From Clostridium sp. (GTDB lineage Bacteria > Bacillota > Clostridia > Lachnospirales > Lachnospiraceae): a stretch of DNA of 39,716 nucleotides. Location: positions 1 through 39,716 of the forward strand of contig JAMPGS010000014.1 of the NCBI GenBank assembly GCA_023663815.1. Reading direction: 5' to 3'. This document shows positions 7,732-16,303 of this stretch, piece by piece; position 1 is the stretch's first letter, and each line of letters starts with the position of its first letter. The translations under genes were made by a program, and so were the position numbers. Under the pieces are notes generated by a model. That model ran no database searches, was not told the DNA's origin, and worked only from the letters and a program-made list of their open reading frames with translations.

Positions 7732-9168
7732 TCAGCGCTTAATTTTCCCTGTTGATGTTTTAGGAAAAGGGGTTTCCCGAAATACAATGCTCCGTATTGC
7801 CTGATAAGAGGGAACTTCCTTATTATACTGCGCAATAAAATCTCGAACGCGCGCTTCCGTGTCCATATCCCCTCCTTCTCCGCACCAAAGATGGGCGGAA
7901 AGCCGATCGTCATTTCCAAGAACAATCACCTCTTTAATGTCCTTACAGGCAGACAATTTTGTTTCGACAGCCTCAGGACTTACGTTTTCACCGTTGGAAA
8001 GCACAATTATATTTTTTATCCGTCCCGTAATAAATAAAAAACCGTCTTCATCAAGATAACCAATATCTCCCGTATGATACCATCCGTCTATCAAAACTTC
8101 AGAAGTAGCTTTCGGGTCGTCTAAATATCCTAACATAATATTACAGCCCCGAACCAAAATCTCTCCATCAGCCGAAAATTGAATTTCATTCCACGGGCCA
8201 ACCTTGCCAACTGAACCGGCCCGGCAATGCTCAGGCGTCGAATAAACAATTGCACCGCTAGTCTCGGTTGCGCCATAAAGAGAGCAAAAAAATACTCCCT
8301 GCTTATTAAAATATTTGTAACAAGATATTTCCTGTGGGGCTCCACAACTACATATAGAATTAAAACTGCTCAAATCAAGCTGCCCTGACTGATTCCGCTT
8401 TAGTATTAGTGCTACGAAACTTGGTACTGTGATTATATCATGAGGACGAAACCATTGGATATCAAAAAAAACTTGCCTGAAACTAGAAAGACAAATTTGC
8501 ACTCCCTCCGCCATATGAGCAATCAGCGGAATTAACGCTACATGATACATTGGAAGCATAAAAATGCTTCGTTGGAATTCATGCTTACCATGTAGCATAG
8601 CACGATGAGGCAGTACAACCAGTTTTGCCTGACTGCTGCTCCCAGAGGTTGCCTGAATCATTGCCGGCGTTTCCGGCATTATCAATCCATTCTCTTTGTA
8701 TAATGAGCCTTCACTATTTAGGATATTTTGGACACTATTTTTCCCCATGCACGGGAAAATGGGAGCATTTAGGCCAAGCTCCGGGAGGATATCTTCATCT
8801 TCATTATCATAAATCACCATCGCTGGCGATATCCGGCGGTGCAATTGCTGTAAATCTTCAAGTGGTAAATCAAAGCAAAGCGGTACTGCAACCGCCCCCA
8901 TTGCCATAGCGGCAAACAAAGAGACAATCTGTTCATAGGTATTCCGTCCATCGATGACAATCCTGCGCCCGCACAATTCCATACCGTCAAAATATCCTGC
9001 CAATCGCCGCACATCTTTCCAAAAGACATTATAAGAAACTTTCCGCTCCTGCCCGTCTCGCCAATAGGAAAAGAGCTGTCTGTCACAGAATTTCCCTGTC
9101 ATTTTTTCCAGCATTTGATAAACCGTTAAATTCTGGTATTCCTCATGCAGCCATGTTTCTATTTTCAT
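7732..9168 (-). CDS. Stand-alone acyl- or aminoacyl-activating (AMP-binding) ligase
   Basis: The 478-aa protein is a complete adenylate-forming enzyme. It shows the ATP-binding loop QATSGSSSQAKLVVLPH, then SLYGATETSGA, then YHTGDIGYLDEDGFLFITGR, the hinge region GRIKNIIVLSNGENVSPEAVE, and the C-terminal catalytic lysine motif PKTSTGKIKR, which ends the protein. Such enzymes activate an acid with ATP and load it onto CoA or a carrier protein. The start codon overlaps the stop of an acyl carrier protein gene (ATGA), which argues for loading that carrier. The arrangement resembles DltA/DltC logically, but the partner acyltransferase here is of the acyltransferase-3 type. The acid used cannot be told from the sequence. 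A gap of 86 nt separates it from the Fe-S gene. Confidence 0.87.
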   Translation of the reverse strand: MKIETWLHEEYQNLTVYQMLEKMTGKFCDRQLFSYWRDGQERKVSYNVFWKDVRRLAGYFDGMELCGRRIVIDGRNTYEQIVSLFAAMAMGAVAVPLCFDLPLEDLQQLHRRISPAMVIYDNEDEDILPELGLNAPIFPCMGKNSVQNILNSEGSLYKENGLIMPETPAMIQATSGSSSQAKLVVLPHRAMLHGKHEFQRSIFMLPMYHVALIPLIAHMAEGVQICLSSFRQVFFDIQWFRPHDIITVPSFVALILKRNQSGQLDLSSFNSICSCGAPQEISCYKYFNKQGVFFCSLYGATETSGAIVYSTPEHCRAGSVGKVGPWNEIQFSADGEILVRGCNIMLGYLDDPKATSEVLIDGWYHTGDIGYLDEDGFLFITGRIKNIIVLSNGENVSPEAVETKLSACKDIKEVIVLGNDDRLSAHLWCGEGGDMDTEARVRDFIAQYNKEVPSYQAIRSIVFRETPFPKTSTGKIKR

Positions 9169-9404
9169 TTAATGCCTTTCTTTTCACAAACTAGTTTTAC
9201 CAAATCCTCGGCTGTTTCCACAAATCGTAACATTCGAGTAGGAATTTTTACTTGAAATTCCTGCTCAACATTTACAATCAGTTCCATCAGCTCTAAAGAA
9301 GATAGTCCTCCTTCTTCCATCAAATCCTGATCCGGCATATAGTTTCTATCAGTGATTTTATGCAGCCTCTCAAGAACATATCTCAAAATTGTTTCTTTAT
9401 TCAT
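9165..9404 (-). CDS. Acyl carrier protein
   Basis: This 79-aa acidic helical protein has the carrier-protein motif EEGGLSSLELMELIVNVE. Ser36 is the expected phosphopantetheine attachment site; the usual DSL is SSL here. The motif is followed by EFQVKIP and a terminal helix, as in ACP and DltC families. It probably carries an acyl or aminoacyl group activated by the ligase encoded next, for use by the acyltransferase encoded just before it. GAGGAGG lies 6-7 nt before the ATG, inside the last codons of the acyltransferase gene, and its stop overlaps the ligase start. The three genes therefore form one tightly coupled module. A 4'-phosphopantetheinyl transferase must be encoded elsewhere. Confidence 0.88.
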   Translation of the reverse strand: MNKETILRYVLERLHKITDRNYMPDQDLMEEGGLSSLELMELIVNVEQEFQVKIPTRMLRFVETAEDLVKLVCEKKGIK

Positions 9405-9405
9405 G

Positions 9406-10476
9406 TTATACCCTCCTCAATTTTTTTAATTGCCCGTCTGCCCATAAAATAAAATGGCATCCAGCTACAGAAAAAACAATTCTTCCCACAAGTATTATTA
9501 AAAAAGCAATCCCCCATGGCGCATGAAACGCTGAACTGGCAAACGCATAAACCCTGCGCCACGGAAAAATCAGCATTTCTATATTATGAAGGCAAAAGAA
9601 AAACAATGAATATCTGCCAATGTAGGCCAGACCGTCAGTAAAACGGGCAACAGCTAATCCTGAATTTATATAAAAATGCAGGAGTACAACCCCCATTGCC
9701 GCCGCCGATAAATAATCCAGCATCCAAAACTGCCAGATATTCGACCAAAATTTTGCCGTTGAAATAAAATGCAGAGCCCCGGATAACACTGCCGCCATGA
9801 CCGCAAAGGGCCAATTTATTTTTTGATAAAATCTCTTTTGAATTCTTAATAGCCTCCCTATTTCCCGAAAACCTACCGCGGTACAGCCAGGGACTAGCGC
9901 CCATGGAAACTGAAAATGCCATGCATCTGGAAGCGCGACAGCAGCAATTGTCCCTCCCCAAATCAATAATGCCCGCGCAACAGCATTTGGAATACGCAAT
10001 AGCAACTGATGAAGCAGCCCGCTCCAAAACAGCGCAAGCAAAAACCATGCAGCCCCTATACTTTCTGCTGGGAATTGGCCAAACAGCAGCCCTCCCGATA
10101 TACCGTTTCCATATAAAAATCCGAAAATAATAGAACGAATAATTTCAAAGTCAAATGTTCCCACACAAATGTCCCAGACAATCCGTATCATGAGAATGAC
10201 AATCATTGTTAAAAAGTAGGGGATGAGCAGCGCGCGGCTGCTTTTTTTTAAATATCCTTTGAGGTTTTTTTCCGGATGCGAGGTATATCCAGCCATAATA
10301 AAAAATAATCCCATAATCACTACGTCATACCCTCCTATTAACGGAGAAGCCGTGAACAGATTATGAACCTGTAAAGTACTATAAAAAAATCCTTTTTGAT
10401 GTCCTAATATAACTAATAGCATCAAAATTCCTTTTGCCACGTCAAACATTCCGGGGAAATCCCGTTTGAGCTTCAT
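9406..10476 (-). CDS. Membrane acyltransferase, acyltransferase-3 family
   Basis: The 356-aa protein begins MKLKRDFPGMFDVAKGILMLLVILGHQ, where the His after the first membrane segment is the conserved histidine of acyltransferase-3 (PF01757) proteins. About ten hydrophobic segments follow, including GLFFIMAGYTS after the second segment and a FFCLHNIEML region near the end. Family members move acetyl or other acyl groups onto extracytoplasmic glycans. Usually the donor is acyl-CoA; here the adjacent carrier protein and ligase suggest an acyl-ACP donor. The start at 10476 is chosen because GGGGAGG lies upstream with good spacing, while the longer frame from 10524 has none. The intergenic stretch to the mannanase gene is 56 nt. 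Confidence 0.87.
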   Translation of the reverse strand: MKLKRDFPGMFDVAKGILMLLVILGHQKGFFYSTLQVHNLFTASPLIGGYDVVIMGLFFIMAGYTSHPEKNLKGYLKKSSRALLIPYFLTMIVILMIRIVWDICVGTFDFEIIRSIIFGFLYGNGISGGLLFGQFPAESIGAAWFLLALFWSGLLHQLLLRIPNAVARALLIWGGTIAAVALPDAWHFQFPWALVPGCTAVGFREIGRLLRIQKRFYQKINWPFAVMAAVLSGALHFISTAKFWSNIWQFWMLDYLSAAAMGVVLLHFYINSGLAVARFTDGLAYIGRYSLFFFCLHNIEMLIFPWRRVYAFASSAFHAPWGIAFLIILVGRIVFSVAGCHFILWADGQLKKLRRV

Positions 10477-10532
10477 ATTTTCCTCCCCTTTGCAAAGCAT
10501 AATTGCCCCAACCGCAGCATACAAAACGGCAA

Positions 10533-12482
10533 CTATCCAAAATTCTGTACTATCTTTGCCTGATTACTCGCAAACACACTGCGCTTATCATTGTAAAACC
10601 GCAGAAAATCATCGAGAAGCTCGTGCCCATATAAACTCCCATTACTGTTCACTGCCCGAACAAAAGGCGCGTGAAACATTTCGCTGCCATTCGACCATAT
10701 CAACACATAACAGGCGTCAGAATCTGAAACTATATCCAATAATTTTTCAAACCACTGCAAATCAGGACAATCCTTGCGCGGTAAACCGGTCACAAAATCC
10801 CCCAGCGCAGGCGTCGCCATATTTATACCCGTCTCTGTAACGGCCAATAGCTTGTCATGCTGTGCAGCAAATTTCCCAAGCTTTGAAAGTTTGTCAGAAA
10901 AATCTGAAAACCACTCGTCGCTGTCCACCAAATCAATCTGGCAGTAATTGTCATACCCAATTATATCAACATAAGCATCCCCCGGATATCGCGCCAGAAT
11001 TTCTGCCAATTCCGGATTTGCAGCCGGGCTGTATACATATAAAAGATTGTGCACCTGCTTCTGATCCCGCAAATATTCAACGGTATAACGAAATACCTTT
11101 TGGTAAGTTTCCGCATCACACGTTGACGTCCCCCACCAAAACCACGTTCCAGTTCCTTCATGAAAGGGACGGAACAAAATTGTGCCGTTTACCTGCGAGG
11201 CATAATCTGCAATCATATCTAAATATGCTAAGAACTGAGCGTTGTATGAACCGCCTTGCAAAATGTCCATAGGGCTGCCGCTTTTGTCCCTTGCAGTTGA
11301 CGTTGAAAAATCATAGCGGGCATAAGACGGTTCCTTATTTTTCTGATAGCCGGCACGCAGCTTAACCTGCGAAAAATTCGGCATATGGCAGGACAATGTT
11401 ATCATCGAGCCTTGGGACAAACAATAATTAGACAGATTTGCAAGTGCTTTCACATTCGCCGCAGGTTCCCCCAACGCATCAATATTGATAGCTTCCATTC
11501 CCTGCTGCGCAAATTGTTTATTCCAGCTTGTGCTGTTGAATTCTTCTCCCACCAGCGACAGCCCGTCAAATCCAATCACCCCAGCCGGGGAACCTGTGAT
11601 ATCCTCTATATCAGAATTCGTCAATCCATTGAGCGGCGTTTTCACTGTTCCGGCCTTGCTGCATGGACTGTTTTGGTGTCCAAAAACAACATGGTTAGTT
11701 TTTCCAAGCGCCGCCAGATATTTCGCTGTATCCACTGTTGCCGCCGACGCTTTCGTATCCGTCAGCGTCACTCTCGGAAACGTCTGAAGGCTGCCGTCTT
11801 CAAACGCCAGTACCTCGCCCCGTATGGAAACCACCGTCAAATCCTGCCGCGGAACAGTAGTCTCCACCGACACGCCGTCGCTCATATCCGCCGTATACTC
11901 AAGCTTTGGATTTTCCAGCCGCACTATGCCTTTATAATCACATTGTGTCCCCGCTATAAAAACTTTTACGCCGGTGACCGATTGATTTATCGCCTGCCCA
12001 TAAGGAATTCCCTTCGTCCATACGCCGTTTATATCCGTATCTGCTATACCGGAAATTGGCACGACTACCTTGCTTTTATACCATACCGCCCCATTTTCTG
12101 TAATAGACTGCGTAAAGTTGATTGCCCGAATCTGTGCAGACGTTTCACATTTCGTCCAGCGCTGCTTATCTCCTATTAAAAGTATAACCTCAACATTCAT
12201 GCGCCCTTGAAATTGCGGTTTTACAGACGATTGTATCAATAAATCTGCTGTAAACATAATCCCTTCCCGCGGGACGTCGCTAGTCGTCACATCCAAATTA
12301 AAATTATCGCCCATCCAATCCCACTTACTTCCCGGATTAAACGCCGCCGACAATGACGCTGCATAAACGGACTGCGGCGCCCGCGCATAACCGCTCAATA
12401 TCCCGGTCAACAGCACTAATAAAATTCCATATTTAAGTTTCCTACTTAGATTTTTTGTAAACATTTCTTCAAAAATCCCCAC
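10533..12482 (-). CDS. Secreted GH26 family endo-beta-mannanase-like hydrolase
   Basis: The 649-aa protein has an N-terminal signal peptide (hydrophobic KYGILLVLLTGILSGYA, probable cleavage after SVYA). A roughly 150-residue beta-rich region, probably carbohydrate-binding, comes next, then a C-terminal GH26 catalytic domain. The acid/base glutamate lies in RPFHEGTGTWFWWG near residue 437 and the nucleophile in LLAVTETG near 546; GYDNYCQIDLVDSDEW is also typical. GH26 enzymes cut beta-1,4-mannans, but some act on other beta-glycans. Inside a biosynthesis operon it may trim or release the polymer. GTG at 12482 has AAAGGGGG 7 nt upstream and is preferred; ATG at 12464 is possible. It overlaps the flippase gene end by 37 nt. 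Confidence 0.87.
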   Translation of the reverse strand: MGIFEEMFTKNLSRKLKYGILLVLLTGILSGYARAPQSVYAASLSAAFNPGSKWDWMGDNFNLDVTTSDVPREGIMFTADLLIQSSVKPQFQGRMNVEVILLIGDKQRWTKCETSAQIRAINFTQSITENGAVWYKSKVVVPISGIADTDINGVWTKGIPYGQAINQSVTGVKVFIAGTQCDYKGIVRLENPKLEYTADMSDGVSVETTVPRQDLTVVSIRGEVLAFEDGSLQTFPRVTLTDTKASAATVDTAKYLAALGKTNHVVFGHQNSPCSKAGTVKTPLNGLTNSDIEDITGSPAGVIGFDGLSLVGEEFNSTSWNKQFAQQGMEAINIDALGEPAANVKALANLSNYCLSQGSMITLSCHMPNFSQVKLRAGYQKNKEPSYARYDFSTSTARDKSGSPMDILQGGSYNAQFLAYLDMIADYASQVNGTILFRPFHEGTGTWFWWGTSTCDAETYQKVFRYTVEYLRDQKQVHNLLYVYSPAANPELAEILARYPGDAYVDIIGYDNYCQIDLVDSDEWFSDFSDKLSKLGKFAAQHDKLLAVTETGINMATPALGDFVTGLPRKDCPDLQWFEKLLDIVSDSDACYVLIWSNGSEMFHAPFVRAVNSNGSLYGHELLDDFLRFYNDKRSVFASNQAKIVQNFG

Positions 12483-13990
12483 TGTTCCACCCCCTTTGCC
12501 CATAAATACCGCCATTCCTTCGTGCGGTAAAATGCCAATAACACAGTCAATCCGTAAAGAAATGTACAGAGAATCCCCCAAAATATCCAATCTATAAAAC
12601 GCTGTATTGGGAATCTAATATGCAGTGCCCACAAAATTACGCTGTCAATAACAAGCACAGCCGTATGCGCGGCCCGCCATATATAATATTTCGCAAACTT
12701 ACCTTTCCAGCCTTCCATTACGCCATATCGAAAAAACACAAGCGGCTCAACCCAAAAATTAGTGAGCAGCGTGCTTACGATAGTGCCCGTTACCACACCG
12801 GCAATACCAAAACGCCCCACAAGCGCAATTGAAACCACAAGATTCAGCAATGCTTCCGCAATTGGCTTATAACGGTCATACCAGTAAAGTCCCATTCCAT
12901 CCCGGAATCGCAGGGTCATCTGACGCATCCCATGCAAATAAAAGTCTACAACAATTAGCAGCATCGTCAGAGACGGCAAAACATAATGTTCGCCAAAGAA
13001 AAGCCGGATAAAGGGATTAAACAGCACAATCATGCATAGCGCTAACCAGCCGTATAATAAGGACAATAGAAAATCCAGCACGCTGTGTATTTCACATATC
13101 CGTTTTTTCTCCTTTGACGCCGCCAAATTGCCGATTGCCGGGGAAAAGGAATTATAAACATACGCTGTCATCACGCGGATACTGTTGAGCACCATCTGAT
13201 AATTGGAGTAAATACCTACCGTTGCCAATCCCTGAAAAGTAGAGATAATAATATTATCAGTATGGGAAACCAAAACGCCTCCCAATCGATGAATTGACAG
13301 AGCTCCCACCTGCCGGAAAATATCTTTACAGCTTTCCCGTGAAGGATAACCTTTGCGGTTATTTTTCAGATATGGATAACGCCGGTCAACTATCCTTGAA
13401 AGAATCAGATTTGCCGTCAACTGGGAGCACATTTGAATGGCAAGATAGACATAAAAATTTTCAAGGCATACAATTACGATCATTTGCAGCAATATCTGTA
13501 CGCTTCGTACTGCCTGCGTGACGGCTGTCGTCCTCCATGCCTCTTGATTTGCAGTAAGTATGGCCTGCTTATAAGACAGAAAATAACCCGCCACCGTATC
13601 GAACAAATACATGCCGTATATCAACCGCAATTGCAAACCGTCTCCGCCCTGCACAAAATATGGCAGCGCTGGCATCAATATCAATCCCAGTGCAAGCACT
13701 ACAATGCCCACTATCCCATACAATACCCGATAGAGGTTCATCAAACGGCATATTTCTGTTCTATCGCCGTTAGCGGCCGGTTTGTACAACCCGTAAAGCA
13801 TTGCTATTCCAATACCAAGCTCCGCAAGAGATAGAACCGTCAGGATATTTGAAAATAGCCCGTTTACGCCAAGATATTCCTGCGTAAAATGCTGTACAAA
13901 TAACCTTCTTGATGTAAACAGCAAAACCACATTGATAAGCTGTCCAACACAGGAAACGGTAAACGTAAGCAGGGAGGAACGGGTTCTCAT
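12446..13990 (-). CDS. Oligosaccharide flippase (Wzx-like)
   Basis: This 514-aa membrane protein has about 12-14 hydrophobic segments and begins MRTRSSLLTFTVSCVGQLIN. It contains EYLGVNGLFSNILTVLSLAELGIG, a typical early motif of Wzx/MOP-superfamily polysaccharide transporters (the ELGIG turn), plus a central VSHTDNIIISTFQGLATVG segment found in many Firmicute flippases. It should move undecaprenyl-linked repeat units across the membrane, to be joined by the Wzy-like polymerase encoded upstream. GAGGT lies 6 nt before the ATG. The 3' end overlaps the mannanase start. The substrate specificity is not predictable. Confidence 0.88.
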   Translation of the reverse strand: MRTRSSLLTFTVSCVGQLINVVLLFTSRRLFVQHFTQEYLGVNGLFSNILTVLSLAELGIGIAMLYGLYKPAANGDRTEICRLMNLYRVLYGIVGIVVLALGLILMPALPYFVQGGDGLQLRLIYGMYLFDTVAGYFLSYKQAILTANQEAWRTTAVTQAVRSVQILLQMIVIVCLENFYVYLAIQMCSQLTANLILSRIVDRRYPYLKNNRKGYPSRESCKDIFRQVGALSIHRLGGVLVSHTDNIIISTFQGLATVGIYSNYQMVLNSIRVMTAYVYNSFSPAIGNLAASKEKKRICEIHSVLDFLLSLLYGWLALCMIVLFNPFIRLFFGEHYVLPSLTMLLIVVDFYLHGMRQMTLRFRDGMGLYWYDRYKPIAEALLNLVVSIALVGRFGIAGVVTGTIVSTLLTNFWVEPLVFFRYGVMEGWKGKFAKYYIWRAAHTAVLVIDSVILWALHIRFPIQRFIDWIFWGILCTFLYGLTVLLAFYRTKEWRYLWAKGVEQWGFLKKCLQKI

Positions 13991-14022
13991 ATAAATACCT
14001 CAACCATAAAATATCGCCTCAT

Positions 14023-15099
14023 TTATCTTCCACTGCTTTCCAGCATCTGCTGCGCTGCGCAGACGCCCAATAAAATTTGTCCCCTCTCATTGGGATGTAA
14101 GGCTCCGTCAATCAGATATTTTTCCGGCTCCTTTTCAAGTATTCCACAATTTTCAAAATCGATAAGACTAACCTCTGCCTCCTGTGCAATGCTCCGCAGC
14201 AGTTCATTGAATTCTTTCAGCAACGCCAAGGGAAATGCTGGGCTCTGGAAATAAGTGCATATATGAATTTGAGCTTCAGGGTAGGCTTTCTTAATCCGGG
14301 AGAGCATCTTTAAATATTCCTGTCTGATACTCTCAATTGGGATTTGTCTCAAATAATCGTTCCCGCCTAAAAGTATTAAAATCTCATCAGGGTTTTCCCC
14401 ATCTCTGGAAGATAAATCTATGCATCGCTCAGAATTTCCTGACAGCAACCGGCCTGCGTTTTCCTCCTCCGGGACAATCACGCCGGAACTGCTGACAGCA
14501 TTAATTTTGCACAATTCCATACCTGTTTTTTCCGCTAACACCGCCCACCACATCGATGCTGCGCCGAAATTCATACTGCTATAATAAGCATAATCCTCCC
14601 ATGGAATGTATCCTGAAAATGCGCTGACACTGTCGCCAAGCACTGACAAACGACGTCCAGTATAAGGAGTTTCCATTTTCGGATGCATCCCTGTTCCGGT
14701 CAGATGAAATGCTTCCGTGCTCCGCACGGCAAAAATAAATCCCATTGCGGTTTCCGGCACCAAAACGCTATGCTTGCCGCTGCTAAAAGTTTGCTTCCAA
14801 ACAATTTGATACTCCCGATTAATTGCAAACACTTCGCGCTCTATCTCTTCAGTAAATTCAAAACGTATTTCCTCTGGAGGATTGTTCTGGTCATCCAGCA
14901 TCATACAAAAGGAATCCCATTCGGGATCTTTTTCCTCCCAGTACTGGCCTCCATCCGTAACATATCGGCTGCCGGATCGGAATTGACAGAGCAGTTCTCG
15001 TTCTGCACTAGATTCCTTTGATTCCGGCAGGGAGCAGCCTGTCATACATATCAATACCGATGCGATTGCCATAAGTCCAACAAAAATCTTTCTATTCAC
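14023..15099 (-). CDS. SGNH/GDSL hydrolase lipoprotein
   Basis: A GTG at 15099 with GAGGG 6 nt upstream gives a 358-aa protein whose first 24 residues form a lipoprotein signal peptide with lipobox MTGC. A longer frame, reaching 15393, would bury this signal and is rejected. A beta-rich region of about 120 residues is followed by an SGNH domain: block I SVLGDSVSAFSG with the nucleophile serine, block III ILLGGNDYL, and the catalytic pair in DGALHPNERG. Such enzymes remove or transfer acyl groups on sugars outside the cell. It may de-esterify, or acylate, the polysaccharide made by this operon, perhaps balancing the acyltransferase-3 protein. The start overlaps the preceding phosphotransferase gene by 8 nt. 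Confidence 0.85.
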   Translation of the reverse strand: MNRKIFVGLMAIASVLICMTGCSLPESKESSAERELLCQFRSGSRYVTDGGQYWEEKDPEWDSFCMMLDDQNNPPEEIRFEFTEEIEREVFAINREYQIVWKQTFSSGKHSVLVPETAMGFIFAVRSTEAFHLTGTGMHPKMETPYTGRRLSVLGDSVSAFSGYIPWEDYAYYSSMNFGAASMWWAVLAEKTGMELCKINAVSSSGVIVPEEENAGRLLSGNSERCIDLSSRDGENPDEILILLGGNDYLRQIPIESIRQEYLKMLSRIKKAYPEAQIHICTYFQSPAFPLALLKEFNELLRSIAQEAEVSLIDFENCGILEKEPEKYLIDGALHPNERGQILLGVCAAQQMLESSGR

Positions 15100-16303
15100 C
15101 TTGCGCCCTCTTTTTTTCCTGTCCCAACGCCGCGATTGCTTCATAATTACGTTTACAATTTTCTTTGTCGTGATAAATGAAGTATTTTTCCAATCGCGCT
15201 GCATAGCGTTCCTCCATGCAGGGGAAATAAAGTATCTCCTCAAGCTGCTTAAGAAGTTCTGGCACTTCAGAGACGACCGGACCAAAACCATCTGTTTCAT
15301 ACTTAAAATATCCCTGCGAATATTGCCCGCTTCGATATTCCTCATTGTCACATTGATAATAAATGATTGGTTTTCGCTGATATGCAAAATCAAAAAACAC
15401 GGAAGAATAATCAGTAATCAGCACATCCGTTTCTATCAATAGCCGTTGAACGTCTCTCTCCTTAGGATTTAAAAACTGTACCTGCGGAATATTGCTATAG
15501 AAGCTGTCAAGATATGGCAGCACTTCCGAATGTGGCGCAAACAACATCTTACATCCCTGCCTTTCTAATAATATTCCCAGTTCCTCATTATTAAGCAGTT
15601 CTATAATCCCCCTGTAGTAAGTACTTTTTTTTAATTTCTGTAAAGAAACATCTTTGAGCGGCGCGCGCCATGTAGGCATAAACAATACGATACCGCTTTT
15701 TACATGCGCCTTATTAACAGGCAGATTGTCATAACGGCATAACCCCAAATAGCGCACTACGCCGGGCGGATGTCCAAATCCTGCCGCAACTGCTTCCGCC
15801 TCAGGCTTCGCCCCGCAGACAAACAAATCAAGACGTGCATTATCCGCATGACACCATGACATATCATCTTTAATAATACCATGCTGCAAAAAGACCAATT
15901 TCCCACTCATTTTCCAAATATGATCAAGTTGGGTAAAAAACCACATATCCGGTGTAAATCCCATAATATGGGAACTAATTTTATACTCAGCAAGCACAAG
16001 GGCCAAATAGTGAGAAAAACTGCGGTACCGTATCAGCTTATCCTCTGAGGAAAAAAAACGCCGGTCGGGTGAATGAGCCGATAAAAGATAGTATGCATTA
16101 ATTTCCGGATGTTCCCGGCGCAGATAACGATAAAAATGTATCCCATTATCTTGGGCGTCGGTACCGCGTTCTGAAATTAACCATAAATGCTGATATTTTG
16201 GTCGATTTCTAAACAGAGGCGACACTATTGCTGCGGCAAAATAGTTTAAAAAATACCACAAAAACCGCAGCTTATCCCAGAGATGTATCAGCTTTTTGCG
16301 CAT
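15092..16303 (-). CDS. CDP-glycerol/ribitol glycerophosphotransferase family protein (TagB/TagF-like)
   Basis: The 403-aa protein matches the PF04464 family: LWLISERGTDAQDNG near residue 45, FLQHGIIKDD near 135, VLFMPTWRAPLKDV, and VLITDYSSVFFDFAYQRKP near 310. Family members move glycerol- or ribitol-phosphate from a CDP-linked donor to a glycan, as in teichoic acid synthesis. Here it probably adds a polyol phosphate to the polysaccharide. No gene for making CDP-glycerol or CDP-ribitol is present in the window. An AAAGGA site lies upstream of the ATG, inside the end of the glycosyltransferase gene (32-nt overlap). The N-terminal 30 residues are hydrophobic and basic, which fits membrane attachment. 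Confidence 0.9.
   Translation of the reverse strand: MRKKLIHLWDKLRFLWYFLNYFAAAIVSPLFRNRPKYQHLWLISERGTDAQDNGIHFYRYLRREHPEINAYYLLSAHSPDRRFFSSEDKLIRYRSFSHYLALVLAEYKISSHIMGFTPDMWFFTQLDHIWKMSGKLVFLQHGIIKDDMSWCHADNARLDLFVCGAKPEAEAVAAGFGHPPGVVRYLGLCRYDNLPVNKAHVKSGIVLFMPTWRAPLKDVSLQKLKKSTYYRGIIELLNNEELGILLERQGCKMLFAPHSEVLPYLDSFYSNIPQVQFLNPKERDVQRLLIETDVLITDYSSVFFDFAYQRKPIIYYQCDNEEYRSGQYSQGYFKYETDGFGPVVSEVPELLKQLEEILYFPCMEERYAARLEKYFIYHDKENCKRNYEAIAALGQEKKRAQGE

Noticed and set aside
11385-12179. 264-codon open frame on the + strand
   Set aside because: It lies wholly antisense to the GH26 gene, which has a signal peptide and catalytic motifs. The + frame gives a composition rich in R, C, H and F with no recognisable domain.
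14023-15393. Longer, 456-codon version of the SGNH hydrolase
   Set aside because: It would place about 100 basic residues before a clear lipoprotein signal peptide and overlap the preceding gene by 300 nt. The GTG at 15099 has a ribosome binding site and the correct lipobox distance.
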